This document shows, piece by piece, positions 1-8,250 of a stretch of DNA of 13,369 bases. Position 1 is the first letter of the stretch. Each line of letters opens with the position of its first letter. The stretch lies in assembly GCA_946481265.1 (NCBI GenBank), contig CAMLNE010000079.1, positions 1-13,369 on the forward strand, in the 5' to 3' direction. The DNA is from an uncultured Panacagrimonas sp. (GTDB lineage: Bacteria; Pseudomonadota; Gammaproteobacteria; Nevskiales; Nevskiaceae). Position numbers and translations under genes: made by a program. The notes under the pieces are model-generated. The model did no database searches, was not told the DNA's origin, and saw only the letters and a program-made list of their open reading frames with translations.

Positions 1-215
1 GCACCGCGGTCAAGGCCATGATCCGCCGCATCGTCGATGGCGAGAGCCGTCACAGCCCGCTGTGCGACGGCGCCATCGCCGCGCTGCTGCTGCGCAAGGG
101 GATCCGCGTTGCACGTCGCACCGTCGCCAAGTACCGTGAAGCCATGAAGATCGCGCCGGCCACCGCCCGTCGCGAGGCGCCCGCGCGTCGCGGTCTGCTG
201 GTGCAGGCGGGGTGA
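1..215 (+). CDS. rpoN: RNA polymerase sigma-54 factor RpoN, C-terminal end (partial)
   Basis: This is the 3' end of the gene for sigma-54, the alternative sigma factor that recognises -24/-12 promoters and needs an AAA+ activator to open them. The gene starts left of the window; the reading frame enters at base 3. The RpoN box ARRTVAKYRE, the family signature that contacts the -24 element, is intact at 111-140. The preceding residues (SPLCDGAIAALLLRKGIRV) match the usual helix-turn-helix just before the box. After the box there is a tail of about 23 residues, similar in length to other RpoN proteins, rich in Ala/Arg. The stop lies 14 bp before the next start, so the gene is probably co-transcribed with the receiver gene and fleQ. 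That context suggests the flagellar copy (rpoN2 in Xanthomonas), but a second rpoN elsewhere cannot be seen from here. Confidence 0.96.
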   Translation, partial: TAVKAMIRRIVDGESRHSPLCDGAIAALLLRKGIRVARRTVAKYREAMKIAPATARREAPARRGLLVQAG

Positions 216-229
216 AGCGGGAGAACACG

Positions 230-605
230 ATGGACAAGCTGCGCACGCTGCTGATCGACGACAACAAGGGCTTCGTTGTGCTGGCCAAGCATCTGCTGGC
301 CGCTGTTCCCGAGGTCGATGTCATCGGCTGCGGCTATGACGGCTTCGATGCCGTGCGTCTGGCCGAGGAATTGCGCCCCGACCTGATCATCATCGACCTC
401 GCGATGCCCGGCATGGGCGGCCTGCAGGCCACGCGCCTGATCAAGGCGCAGGACGCGCCGCCGCGCGTGATCATCGCCAGCCACTACGACGACGCCAGTC
501 ACCGCGAGCACGCGGCCGGCGCGGGCGCCGACGGCTTCGTCAACAAGCAGGAGTTCGAGCATCGCATCCCCGAGCTCGTGCGCGGGTTCATGCCCGGGGT
601 GACGC

Positions 606-613
<8 letters not shown>
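230..613 (+). CDS. vemR: Single-domain response regulator, VemR-like
   Basis: A 127-residue receiver domain with no output domain. The acidic pocket is D10-D11, the phospho-acceptor is D56 in the context IIIDLAMPGMGG, the switch residue is S84 and the conserved lysine is K106, so it should be phosphorylatable. In Xanthomonas campestris a stand-alone receiver called VemR is encoded between rpoN2 and fleQ and controls motility and virulence together with them; the important aspartates there are also D11 and D56 (from memory). Same position, size and residues support the name. ATG 230 was chosen over an upstream GTG at 212 because GGGAG at 219-223 sits 6 nt before it, and the GTG would lie inside rpoN. 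Its last 8 bp overlap fleQ. No histidine kinase gene is in the window, so the phosphodonor is unknown. It probably signals by binding a protein partner such as FleQ or RpoN. Confidence 0.88.
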
Positions 614-2072
<1,459 letters not shown>

Positions 2073-2081
2073 TCCGGGCGA

Positions 2082-2128
2082 CCCGGCCGTCGGGCCGGGC
2101 CGCCATCGGGAATCGATGCTGTCCCGAT
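2082..2128. terminator. Two adjacent hairpins between convergent genes, possible bidirectional terminator
   Basis: The 55-bp gap between the fleQ stop and the stop of the opposing membrane-protein gene holds a perfect 7-bp stem (CCCGGCC at 2082-2088, GGCCGGG at 2093-2099, 4-nt loop) and a second 7-bp stem (ATCGGGA 2105-2111, TCCCGAT 2122-2128, 10-nt loop). There is no T-run, so an intrinsic terminator is not proven. The position between convergent genes makes a transcription-ending or 3'-end-protecting role plausible. Confidence 0.45.
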
Positions 2129-2901
2129 CAATGGCGGGGAGCCCGCGGGTTGGCCGGGCCGCCGGCGGTCGGCACGGCATAGGGGTCGTGCATCGGCCCG
2201 TCGGCCTCACGCTGCACATGCTCGCGAACGCGCGGAGCTTCATCGTGCAGGCGGCCGAGCGCGCGCTCCCATTCTGCGCGCAGGGGCTGGATGCCACTGC
2301 CGCCGATGGCCACGATGGCCGAACCGGCGACGATCGCGAGCATGGCGTAGAACAGGCCATTGACGATCGCCGGTGCGATTTGCAACTGGCTCAGGGCCGC
2401 GAACGCGCCCACGACGACAATCAGCGCCGAGGCGACGTTGGCGATGCTGCGTCCATAGGAAAGGCCGGCCATCAGCGATCCGACGATATCGTTCACGCCC
2501 TTGGCGATGGCCGTCGCCACCACCACGATGACGATCGCCACCAGCACGTTGGGCAGGAACATGATCACGTCGGTCAGCAGGGCGCTGACGGGATTTGTAC
2601 CGAAGACCCCGAACGCCAGCTGCAGCACGAACAGGAACAGCGCGTAGAACAGTATCTTGCTGATCAGATCGCTGGCGTCGTAGCGCGTGCGCGCCAGGGC
2701 CTTGCGGACGCCACCACGCTCGACCAGGCGGTCGAAGCCGACGCGCTCGAGCACGCGGTCAAATACGCGCGCGAGCATTTTCGCGACGAAATAGCCGATC
2801 AGCAGGATGGCAAGGAACATCGCCATGCGCGGGACGTAGTAGGCGGCGGCCTGCCAGGCGGTCCCGAGTCCGCTGGCAAAGGTGGCGTTGAGTTCGTTCA
2901 T
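2128..2901 (-). CDS. Inner-membrane protein with conserved TM-helix repeats (mechanosensitive-channel-like)
   Basis: A 257-residue membrane protein with about five hydrophobic segments: roughly 20-42, 78-102, 113-135, 153-172 and 178-200. The segments around VPRMAMFLAILLIGYFVAKM, FLPNVLVAIVIVVVATAIAK and the one near 178-200 are repeats of the type grouped as the conserved TM helix family (Pfam PF05552), found in proteins often annotated as mechanosensitive ion channels and in Pseudomonas CmpX. The beta-domain of true MscS channels is missing; instead the C-terminus is a charged, proline-containing cytoplasmic-type tail (about 205-257). Function is therefore unproven; a role in envelope stress or ion flux is only inferred. 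The start was placed at 2901 because GGAG lies 6 nt upstream of that ATG; the frame stays open further upstream but that stretch reads as promoter region. The gene is transcribed alone, convergent with fleQ, with a strong hairpin in its leader. Confidence 0.82.
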   Translation of the reverse strand: MNELNATFASGLGTAWQAAAYYVPRMAMFLAILLIGYFVAKMLARVFDRVLERVGFDRLVERGGVRKALARTRYDASDLISKILFYALFLFVLQLAFGVFGTNPVSALLTDVIMFLPNVLVAIVIVVVATAIAKGVNDIVGSLMAGLSYGRSIANVASALIVVVGAFAALSQLQIAPAIVNGLFYAMLAIVAGSAIVAIGGSGIQPLRAEWERALGRLHDEAPRVREHVQREADGPMHDPYAVPTAGGPANPRAPRH

Positions 2902-2926
2902 GGAGATCTCCGGACATCGGTGAATG

Positions 2927-2952
2927 GCGCATGGCCGCATACGGCCATGCGC
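2927..2952. repeat. Perfect 11-bp inverted repeat upstream of the TM-helix protein gene
   Basis: The arms GCGCATGGCCG (2927-2937) and CGGCCATGCGC (2942-2952) are perfectly complementary around the 4-nt loop CATA. The element lies 25 bp upstream of the minus-strand start codon at 2901, just before its ribosome-binding site. It could be a protein operator on DNA or a stable hairpin in the mRNA leader. Nothing in the sequence decides between these. Confidence 0.6.
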
Positions 2953-3155
2953 TGCGCGCACCAAGTTCCATACCCGCACGGCCCCGCAAGGTGCAACGGT
3001 GTCGATCGGTCGGCCCGGTGACGGCCAGATGCCCGGGCGCCCGGCGCCATTGCGTGAGCCCGGCGCGGCAATCCACTGCGCCCGGATGTCTCTGCTTTTG
3101 CTGATCGTCGATCCGGGGAGGGAAGCTGCCGGATGCGGCAAAGCCCGCCAGCGCC

Positions 3156-3161
3156 GATAAT
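3156..3161 (+). promoter_or_regulatory. Possible -10 element of the thiolase gene
   Basis: GATAAT matches five of six bases of the sigma-70 -10 consensus and stands out in a GC-rich intergenic region. It would start transcription about 24 nt before the ATG at 3192, leaving room for the ribosome-binding site AAAGGAAAAG. No good -35 box is seen at the proper distance, so an activator or a different sigma factor may be involved. The rest of the 290-bp divergent region (2902-3191) shows only the inverted repeat at 2927-2952. Confidence 0.35.
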
Positions 3162-3191
3162 CGCGGCCCGAACTCCCCAAAGGAAAAGACC

Positions 3192-4340
3192 ATGGCCGAA
3201 GCCTATATCGTCGATGCCCTGCGCAGCCCCACCGGCAAGCGCAAGGGCAAGCTCGCCCACATGCACGGTGCGGACCTGGGCGCCCATGTCCTCAAGCACA
3301 TCGTCCAGCGCAACGCGATTCCCGCCGAGGAGTACGACGACGTGATCTTCGGCTGCCTGGATGCTGTCGGTCCGCTGGCCGGCAACATCGCGCGCAGCTC
3401 CTGGCTCGCCGCCGGCCTGCCGCTGACCGTTCCCGGCGTGGTCATCGATCGCCAGTGCGGCTCCTCGCAGCAGGCGGTGCACTTCGCCGCCCAGGCGGTG
3501 ATGAGCGGCACCAACGATGTCGTCATCGCCGGTGGTCTGCAGACCATGACCTCGATTCCCATCATGTCCGCCGCGATGGCCGGCCAGGCACTGGGCTTCA
3601 AGGATCCGTACTCGGGTTCGAAGGGCTGGACCGCACGCTTCGGCGATGCACCCGTGTCGCAGTTCCACGGCGCCGAGATGATGGCCGACAGGTGGAACCT
3701 GTCGCGCCAGGACCTGGAAGTGTTCGCGCTCGAATCGCACCGCCGTGCGCGCGCCGCCATCGCCGAGGGACGCTTCAACCGCGAGCTGGTGCCGCTCGAG
3801 GGCCTGGAGCAGGACGAGACCACGCGCGAGACCTCGCTCGAGCAGATGGCCAAGCTCGAACCGCTCAGGCCGGGCGGCAAGATCACGGCCGGCGTGTCCA
3901 GCCAGACCTGCGACGCCTCGTCGGCGATGCTGATCGTCTCCGAGAAGGCGCTCAAGAAATACAACCTCAAGCCGCGCGCGCGCATCCACCACATGAGCGT
4001 GTACGGCGACGACCCGATCATCATGCTGTCGGCGCCGATTCCCGCCACGCGCAATGCGATGAAGAAGTCCGGCATGAAGCTCGAGGACATTGACCTGGTC
4101 GAGATCAACGAGGCGTTCGCGCCGGTGGTGCTGGCCTGGCTCAAGGAGACCGGCTATCCGCACGAGAAGACCAACGTCAACGGCGGCGCGATCGCGCTGG
4201 GCCATCCGCTGGGCGCCACCGGTGCCAAGCTGATGACCACGCTGCTGCATGAGCTGGAGCGCACCAACAAGCGCTACGGCCTGCAGACGATGTGCGAGGG
4301 TGGCGGCCTGGCCAACGTGACGATCATCGAACGGTTGTAG
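3192..4340 (+). CDS. Acetyl-CoA acetyltransferase / thiolase (FadA5-like group)
   Basis: A 382-residue thiolase, the usual length for the family. These enzymes either cleave 3-ketoacyl-CoA with coenzyme A (beta-oxidation) or condense two acetyl-CoA. The catalytic residues are all present: nucleophile C89 in [10 protein letters not shown], the NEAFAPV motif, H338 in [15 protein letters not shown], and C368 in MCEGGG. Stretches such as [32 protein letters not shown] and [10 protein letters not shown] recall the subgroup that includes mycobacterial FadA5, a thiolase of sterol side-chain breakdown, but substrate cannot be read from sequence. AAGGAAAAG directly upstream supports the ATG at 3192. 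It is cytoplasmic. The hydrolase gene 88 bp downstream on the same strand may be co-transcribed. No fadB-type partner (hydratase/dehydrogenase) is adjacent, so it may instead be a biosynthetic acetoacetyl-CoA thiolase. Confidence 0.93.
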   Translation: MAEAYIVDALRSPTGKRKGKLAHMHGADLGAHVLKHIVQRNAIPAEEYDDVIFGCLDAVGPLAGNIARSSWLAAGLPLTVPGVVIDRQCGSSQQAVHFAAQAVMSGTNDVVIAGGLQTMTSIPIMSAAMAGQALGFKDPYSGSKGWTARFGDAPVSQFHGAEMMADRWNLSRQDLEVFALESHRRARAAIAEGRFNRELVPLEGLEQDETTRETSLEQMAKLEPLRPGGKITAGVSSQTCDASSAMLIVSEKALKKYNLKPRARIHHMSVYGDDPIIMLSAPIPATRNAMKKSGMKLEDIDLVEINEAFAPVVLAWLKETGYPHEKTNVNGGAIALGHPLGATGAKLMTTLLHELERTNKRYGLQTMCEGGGLANVTIIERL

Positions 4341-4354
4341 ATCCGTAGCCCGGT

Positions 4355-4400
4355 CGTCATCCGGGGGTTGTCCGCCGATGCGGTGAACCCCTGGATGGCG
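4355..4400. repeat. Long hairpin between thiolase and hydrolase genes, REP-like intergenic element
   Basis: Bases 4355-4369 pair with 4386-4400 in a continuous 15-bp stem when read as plus-strand RNA (13 Watson-Crick pairs and two G-U wobbles). The 16-nt top contains a second small stem, CCGC/GCGG (4372-4375 with 4380-4383). Just before it is GTAGCCCGG (4345-4353). The combination of GTAGCCCGG followed by CATCCGGGG-type arms resembles dispersed palindromic repeats of proteobacterial intergenic regions, from memory. It has no T-run. It may act as a partial terminator, an mRNA stabiliser or simply be a mobile repeat. Confidence 0.55.
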
Positions 4401-4428
4401 CCCGGAGCTCAGGCGCCCGATCCTCTCC

Positions 4429-5316
4429 ATGGATCCGAGCTTCTGCAATACGCGCTTCCTGCGCATCGCCTACCGGGCGGCGGGCCCGCTCGACGGTGCA
4501 CCGGTGCTGCTGCTGCATGGCTGGCCGGACGATGCCAGCACCTGGGATGCGATCGTGCCGGCGCTGCATGCATCCGGATATCGCACCTTCGCGCCCTGGC
4601 TGAGGGGCTTCGGGCCGACGCGTTTTCTTCGTGGCGACACGCTGCGCTCGGGCGAGATCGCGGCGATGGCGCAGGACGCGCTGGATTTCATGGATGCGCA
4701 GGGAGTCGACCGCTTCGCGGTGGTGGGCCATGACTGGGGCGCGCGCATCGCCTACCTGCTCGCGGCCACGCAGCCGCAACGGCTGCGCTGCTGCGCCGCC
4801 TTGTCGCTGGACTGGCAGCCCGGTGCCTTGCCGACGCCGGACCTCGAACAGGCCCAGGCGTTCTGGTACCAGTGGTTCATGGCCACCCGGCGCGGCGCCG
4901 ACGTCCTGCGTGCGCAGGGTCGGGCGTTTGCCCGCCGCATGTGGGAGACCTGGAGCCCGTCGGGCTGGTTCGACGATGCCGGCTTCGATGCGGTGGCCGC
5001 GTCGTTCGACAACCCGGACTGGGTCGAGGTGACCTTGCACAGCTACCGCGTGCGCTGGGAGCAGGCCGACCCGGATCCGCAGCACGCGGACCTCGCGCGG
5101 CGTGCACGCGAGGCCACCGGCATCCAGGTGCCCGTCCTGGCGATCCATGGCGCTGCGGACCGCTGCATCCTGCCGCCCCGCGGCGAGGGCGGCGCGGCGT
5201 ACTTCCGCGCCGGCCACCAGCGCCGGATGCTGGCCGGTGTGGGCCATTTCCCGACGCGCGAGGCGCCGCAGCTCGTGGCGCAGTGGCTCGTCGACTTCCT
5301 CGATCAAGGCCGCTGA
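4429..5316 (+). CDS. Alpha/beta hydrolase with Asp nucleophile (epoxide hydrolase / dehalogenase type)
   Basis: A 295-residue alpha/beta-hydrolase-fold enzyme. The oxyanion-hole region is HGWPDD (30-35). The nucleophile elbow reads GHDWGA with D102 as nucleophile; aspartate rather than serine here is typical of epoxide hydrolases and haloalkane or fluoroacetate dehalogenases, which work through an ester intermediate. Likely acid is D244 (GAADRC) and the base is H273 (GVGHFP). Between them is a helical cap (about 130-215) with tyrosines in WYQW and HSYRVRW that could be the ring-opening pair of an epoxide hydrolase, though this assignment is tentative. No signal peptide, so cytoplasmic. The ribosome-binding site before ATG 4429 is weak. 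It follows the thiolase by 88 bp and its last 13 bp overlap the opposing DUF72 gene. A joint role in breakdown of a fatty or cyclic compound is possible but only inferred. Confidence 0.88.
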   Translation: MDPSFCNTRFLRIAYRAAGPLDGAPVLLLHGWPDDASTWDAIVPALHASGYRTFAPWLRGFGPTRFLRGDTLRSGEIAAMAQDALDFMDAQGVDRFAVVGHDWGARIAYLLAATQPQRLRCCAALSLDWQPGALPTPDLEQAQAFWYQWFMATRRGADVLRAQGRAFARRMWETWSPSGWFDDAGFDAVAASFDNPDWVEVTLHSYRVRWEQADPDPQHADLARRAREATGIQVPVLAIHGAADRCILPPRGEGGAAYFRAGHQRRMLAGVGHFPTREAPQLVAQWLVDFLDQGR

Positions 5317-6278
5317 ACGGGCGCATCGCGCCGCAGCCAGCCTCCGCGCACGGGCTCGACCTTGCGCAGCCGTCGCGGTAGGCGCGGCAGCGCCCCCTCG
5401 GCTTCGATCAGTCCGAGCCGCAGCATCAGCGCATGCGCATCGTGCGGCGCGTGGACCTTCACGTCGTTGTCGAAGTAGCAGTAGACGTCGCGCGAACGTC
5501 GTGCCGTCGATGGCAGACCAGGCGCCACCAGGCGCGCATCGCGCACCTGGCCACCGGCGCGCCAGGCCTCGATGCGTCTTGCCCACCGGTCCAGTGCGGC
5601 ATCGGTGTAACCGCTGGCGTAGAGCGACTCGTCCCCGTGCAGGCGCAGGTAGACGAAATCTGCGGTCAGGTCCTCGAACAAGGGCCAGCGGCCGGCAGTA
5701 TCGGCGACGACGAGCGCCACGCGATGCCGCCGCAGCAGGCGCACGAAGGATTCGGTCGCGAAGCTGTCGTGCCGGATCTCCACCGCGTGTCGCAGGCGCC
5801 GCGAGCGGTCGAAGGCCAGGCGCGTGCGACCTTTCATCCTCGCGTCGCGCGTCGACGCCAGCTTCGCCGCGGCGGCCGTGGTGCGCGGCAGCAGACCCAG
5901 GAAGGTGTCGAACAGGGCCTCGTCGTAACGCAGGCTGGGCGGAAATTGCCAGAGAAAGGGCCCGAGTCTGGGACCGAGTTCGAACAAGCCCTGCGCGAAG
6001 AAATTGGCCAGCGCCTGCGCCGGCTCGCGCAGTCGCCGGATATGGGTGAGGTAGCGGCCGCCCTTGATCGAGAAGACGAAGTCGGCCGGCGTCTGCTGCG
6101 CCCACTGCGCGTAGGTGGCCGGCCGCTGCAGCGAGTAGAAGGAGCCGTTGAGCTCGATGCTGGGAAATTTCGATGAGGCGAATTCGAGCTCCGCGCGCTG
6201 CGGCAGTCCCTGCGGGTAGAACACCCCGCGCCACGGCGGATAGCGCCAGCCGGAGATGCCGATGCGGACCTTGCCCAT
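5304..6278 (-). CDS. DUF72 domain-containing protein (YecE-like)
   Basis: A 324-residue protein of the DUF72/YecE family, predicted to fold as a TIM-like barrel but without a firmly known reaction. Family landmarks are visible in order: GISGWRYPPWRGVFYP at the start, SIELNGSFYSL, FVFSIKGGRYLTHIRRL, GPFLWQFPPSLRYD, AVEIRHDSF, VVADTAGRWP, FVYLRLHGDESLYASGY and DVYCYFDND near the end. The last ~40 residues are an arginine-rich extension beyond the usual domain end. No signal peptide or membrane segment is seen, so it should be cytoplasmic. ATG 6278 begins directly before the conserved first strand, so the start is well supported although the ribosome-binding site is poor. It is transcribed alone; its 3' end overlaps the convergent hydrolase gene by 13 bp, with no room for a separate terminator. 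Confidence 0.9.
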   Translation of the reverse strand: MGKVRIGISGWRYPPWRGVFYPQGLPQRAELEFASSKFPSIELNGSFYSLQRPATYAQWAQQTPADFVFSIKGGRYLTHIRRLREPAQALANFFAQGLFELGPRLGPFLWQFPPSLRYDEALFDTFLGLLPRTTAAAAKLASTRDARMKGRTRLAFDRSRRLRHAVEIRHDSFATESFVRLLRRHRVALVVADTAGRWPLFEDLTADFVYLRLHGDESLYASGYTDAALDRWARRIEAWRAGGQVRDARLVAPGLPSTARRSRDVYCYFDNDVKVHAPHDAHALMLRLGLIEAEGALPRLPRRLRKVEPVRGGWLRRDAPVQRP

Positions 6279-6304
6279 GCGGACCGGCCAGCAAGCGCGA
6301 TGCC

Positions 6305-6356
6305 GCGCGCCGGTGTCCGGCGGGCACCCCGGAAAGGGCTGCGAACACCGGCGCGC
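6305..6356. repeat. Perfect 12-bp inverted repeat in a divergent promoter region
   Basis: GCGCGCCGGTGT (6305-6316) and ACACCGGCGCGC (6345-6356) are perfectly complementary, separated by 28 bp. It lies in the 168-bp region between the divergent starts of the DUF72 gene (6278) and the small-protein gene (6447). The distance between half-site centres, about 40 bp, would put the arms about four helical turns apart, as for a dimer or tetramer operator. In RNA it would be a long-stem hairpin. Its role is unknown. Confidence 0.5.
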
Positions 6357-6446
6357 CTGACGTCATCGCGCGGCCTGCGGGCTTGCGGTCCTCCGGGTGC
6401 GGATCGTGCTCATCGCCAGGGGACCCCATGCCACCGGAGTGCTTCC

Positions 6447-6632
6447 ATGAAAAAGCGACCTCTGCCGACCGCGATCGCCGAAGAGCCTGCCCCGCGCCGC
6501 CCCGCGCAAAAGCCCGATCCACTTCCGCCGCGAGATGACGAGCCGGACGAGGCGGTGCGCGGTCGTGACCGCCTGATCGAGAACGAGCGGCGGCCGATGG
6601 ATCCGGGCCTGTTCGATTCGGCGCATTCATGA
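6447..6632 (+). CDS. Small hypothetical protein coupled to the L,D-transpeptidase gene
   Basis: A 61-residue protein with no family I recognise. It starts MKKRPLPTAIAEEP, is rich in proline and charged residues (about ten prolines, many Arg/Asp/Glu), has no hydrophobic stretch and is probably disordered and cytoplasmic. Evidence for a real gene: GGAG at 6436-6439 lies 7 nt before ATG 6447, and the stop TGA overlaps the ATG of the next gene (ATGA at 6629-6632), the arrangement of translational coupling. The frame remains open upstream to about 6300, but that part has no ribosome-binding site and includes the inverted repeat, so the shorter start is preferred. It is probably the first gene of the small protein - L,D-transpeptidase - M23 peptidase operon. 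It could be a leader whose translation sets expression of the next gene, or a partner of the enzymes; neither can be told from sequence. Confidence 0.6.
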   Translation: MKKRPLPTAIAEEPAPRRPAQKPDPLPPRDDEPDEAVRGRDRLIENERRPMDPGLFDSAHS

Positions 6633-7654
6633 GGCGCGGCGGGCCGCAGTCATACCCGCTGCTGCCGATCCTGCGCGCGCTCGCCTTCGCATGGGCCGCC
6701 GCCACCGCGTCCGCCGCGCATGCGCAGCAACGGGCTCCGGCCGATGCTCCGGTGCCGCTTCCCGCCAAGCAGGTGCTGGCGCCAACAACGGAGACGATCG
6801 GTCCGAAATCCAGCGGCGCCGCCACCCTGCGTGCGCAGATCCTGCTCGATCGCGCGCGCTTTTCGCCCGGCGAGATCGACGGTCGCTACGGCTCGAACAT
6901 GAAGGGCGCCATCACCGGGTTCCAGGCCGACCGCGCACTGGAGGTGACCGGCGTGATCGATGCCGCGACCTGGCAGGCGCTGGATCGCGACCGCACGCCG
7001 GTCCTGGCGGAGTACCGCATCCGCCACGAGGACGTGGCAGGCCCGTTCGTGCCGGTGCCGCAGGACATGATGGAGAAATCGAAGCTGCCGGCACTCGGTT
7101 ATGCCTCGGCGGCGGAGGCGCTGGGCGAGCGCTTTCACGTCAGCCCGGAGGCTCTCGCGCAGCTCAATCCGGGCAAGGACCTGTCCCGTGCGGACGCGCA
7201 GATCCTGGTGCCCAACGTGCGTGAACCGGGCAAGGTCGAAGGCGTGGAGCGCGTGGTGGTCGACGAGTCGGCGTCCACCGTTTCGCTGCACGACGCGCAG
7301 GGCGGGGTGCTCGCGCAGTTCCCCGCGTCGACCGGCAGCCGCCGCGACCCGCTGCCGATCGGCCGCTGGAAGGTCAACGGGGTCGGCCGCAATCCCGAGT
7401 TCAAGTACAACCCGGACCTGTTCTGGGATGCGGATCCGGACCACGCCAGGGCGCTGATCCCGCCCGGTCCGAACAACCCGGTCGGCCTGGTGTGGGTGGA
7501 CCTGAGCAAGCCGCACTACGGCATCCACGGCACGCCGGAGCCTTCGAAGATCGGCAAGACGCAGTCGCACGGCTGCATTCGCCTGAGCAATTGGGACGCC
7601 ATCACGCTGGCCGACTCGGTGAGCCCGGAAATGCCCGCACTGCTGCGCAAATGA
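6629..7654 (+). CDS. Exported L,D-transpeptidase with peptidoglycan-binding and LysM-like domains
   Basis: A 341-residue cell-wall enzyme. An N-terminal signal peptide (hydrophobic about 10-30) ends AHA-QQ, so cleavage near residue 32 and export are expected. Then follow a peptidoglycan-binding domain (about 63-118, with SPGEIDGRYGSNMKGAI and TGVIDAATWQAL), a LysM-like stretch (about 155-196, ERFHVSPEALAQLNPG ... ILVPN) and the YkuD catalytic domain (about 206-332). The active-site motif is SHGCIRLSN with H314, nucleophile C316 and R318; the upstream histidine is H300 in GIHGTPEP. YkuD enzymes make 3-3 crosslinks between meso-diaminopimelic acids or attach proteins to peptidoglycan in the periplasm. 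The order of domains resembles the YcfS/ErfK group, but I do not assign a name. It overlaps by 4 bp both the preceding small ORF and the following M23 gene, so the three are made together. Confidence 0.93.
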   Translation: MRRGGPQSYPLLPILRALAFAWAAATASAAHAQQRAPADAPVPLPAKQVLAPTTETIGPKSSGAATLRAQILLDRARFSPGEIDGRYGSNMKGAITGFQADRALEVTGVIDAATWQALDRDRTPVLAEYRIRHEDVAGPFVPVPQDMMEKSKLPALGYASAAEALGERFHVSPEALAQLNPGKDLSRADAQILVPNVREPGKVEGVERVVVDESASTVSLHDAQGGVLAQFPASTGSRRDPLPIGRWKVNGVGRNPEFKYNPDLFWDADPDHARALIPPGPNNPVGLVWVDLSKPHYGIHGTPEPSKIGKTQSHGCIRLSNWDAITLADSVSPEMPALLRK

Positions 7655-8250
7655 GCGGCATGCGCAACGGCGCCGTGCGCTTGCAGAGCCTTGTCCTGGG
7701 CCTCGTCCTGGCGGGCGGCGCGTGCCGGGCCGGCGACCTCCCGGATCCGCGGCCCATGCAGCCGGGATCCCTTTCCGCGGCGGCGGCCGAGGCCATGCGC
7801 GGCTCGCTGCCGCTGCGCGTGCCGATCGATGGCATCCAGCCGCGGATGCTGGTGGACAGCTTCGCCGATGGCCGCGCAGGTGAGCGCCAGCATGAGGCGC
7901 TGGACATCCTCGCGCCGCGCGGCACGCCGGTGCATGCCGTCGACGACGGAACGGTGATCAAGCTGTTCCACAGCAAGCCGGGTGGAGACACCGTCTACCA
8001 GTTCGATCCGCGCGCGATCCTGGCCTACTACTACGCGCACCTGGACCGTTACGCGGACGGCCTGGCCGAGGGCCAGGTGGTGCAACGCGGCGACCTGCTG
8101 GGTTACGTCGGCAGCACCGGCAACGCCGACCCGTCGACGCCGCACCTGCATTTCGCCGTGTTCGAGCTGGGCCCCGGACGACAGTGGTGGAAGGGCCGCG
8201 CGATCAATCCGCTTGCGTTGATGAGTGCGTCGCCGTCGTCGCGGCCTTGA
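7651..8250 (+). CDS. M23 family metallopeptidase (peptidoglycan endopeptidase)
   Basis: A 199-residue exported peptidase of the lysostaphin/LytM type, which cuts peptide cross-bridges of peptidoglycan with a bound zinc. The expected residues are present: H81 and D85 (HEALD), H130 (YYYAHLDRY), and H165/H167 (PHLHF), so it should be active rather than a LytM-type activator with a dead site. Residues 11-24 are hydrophobic (LQSLVLGLVLAGGAC) and serve as a signal sequence; GGAC at 22-25 is a poor lipobox, so a lipoprotein is possible but not convincing. No coiled coil or LysM domain is seen. ATG 7651 overlaps the transpeptidase stop (ATGA); the frame is open upstream but inside the transpeptidase gene. 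It combines with that enzyme as a cutter next to a crosslinker. Its 3' end overlaps the opposing YkuD_2 gene by 47 bp. Confidence 0.9.
   Translation: MSGMRNGAVRLQSLVLGLVLAGGACRAGDLPDPRPMQPGSLSAAAAEAMRGSLPLRVPIDGIQPRMLVDSFADGRAGERQHEALDILAPRGTPVHAVDDGTVIKLFHSKPGGDTVYQFDPRAILAYYYAHLDRYADGLAEGQVVQRGDLLGYVGSTGNADPSTPHLHFAVFELGPGRQWWKGRAINPLALMSASPSSRP

Noticed and set aside
2902..3180. N-terminal extension of the TM-helix protein to 3180
   Set aside because: The frame is open, but the ATG at 2901 has a good ribosome-binding site and begins next to the first conserved helix; the extension covers the hairpin and the divergent promoter region.
6358..6365. 8-bp palindrome TGACGTCA as an operator
   Set aside because: A single 8-bp palindrome is expected by chance at this scale and matches no bacterial regulator site I can name with confidence.
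6300..6446. Longer start for the small protein at 6300
   Set aside because: No ribosome-binding site, and it would include the 12-bp inverted repeat and an Arg/Pro-rich nonsense-like segment; ATG 6447 has GGAG at good spacing.
4357..6825. An 822-codon open frame on the minus strand across hydrolase, DUF72 and small-protein genes
   Set aside because: It runs through three supported genes in another frame and has the composition of frame-shifted GC-rich DNA.
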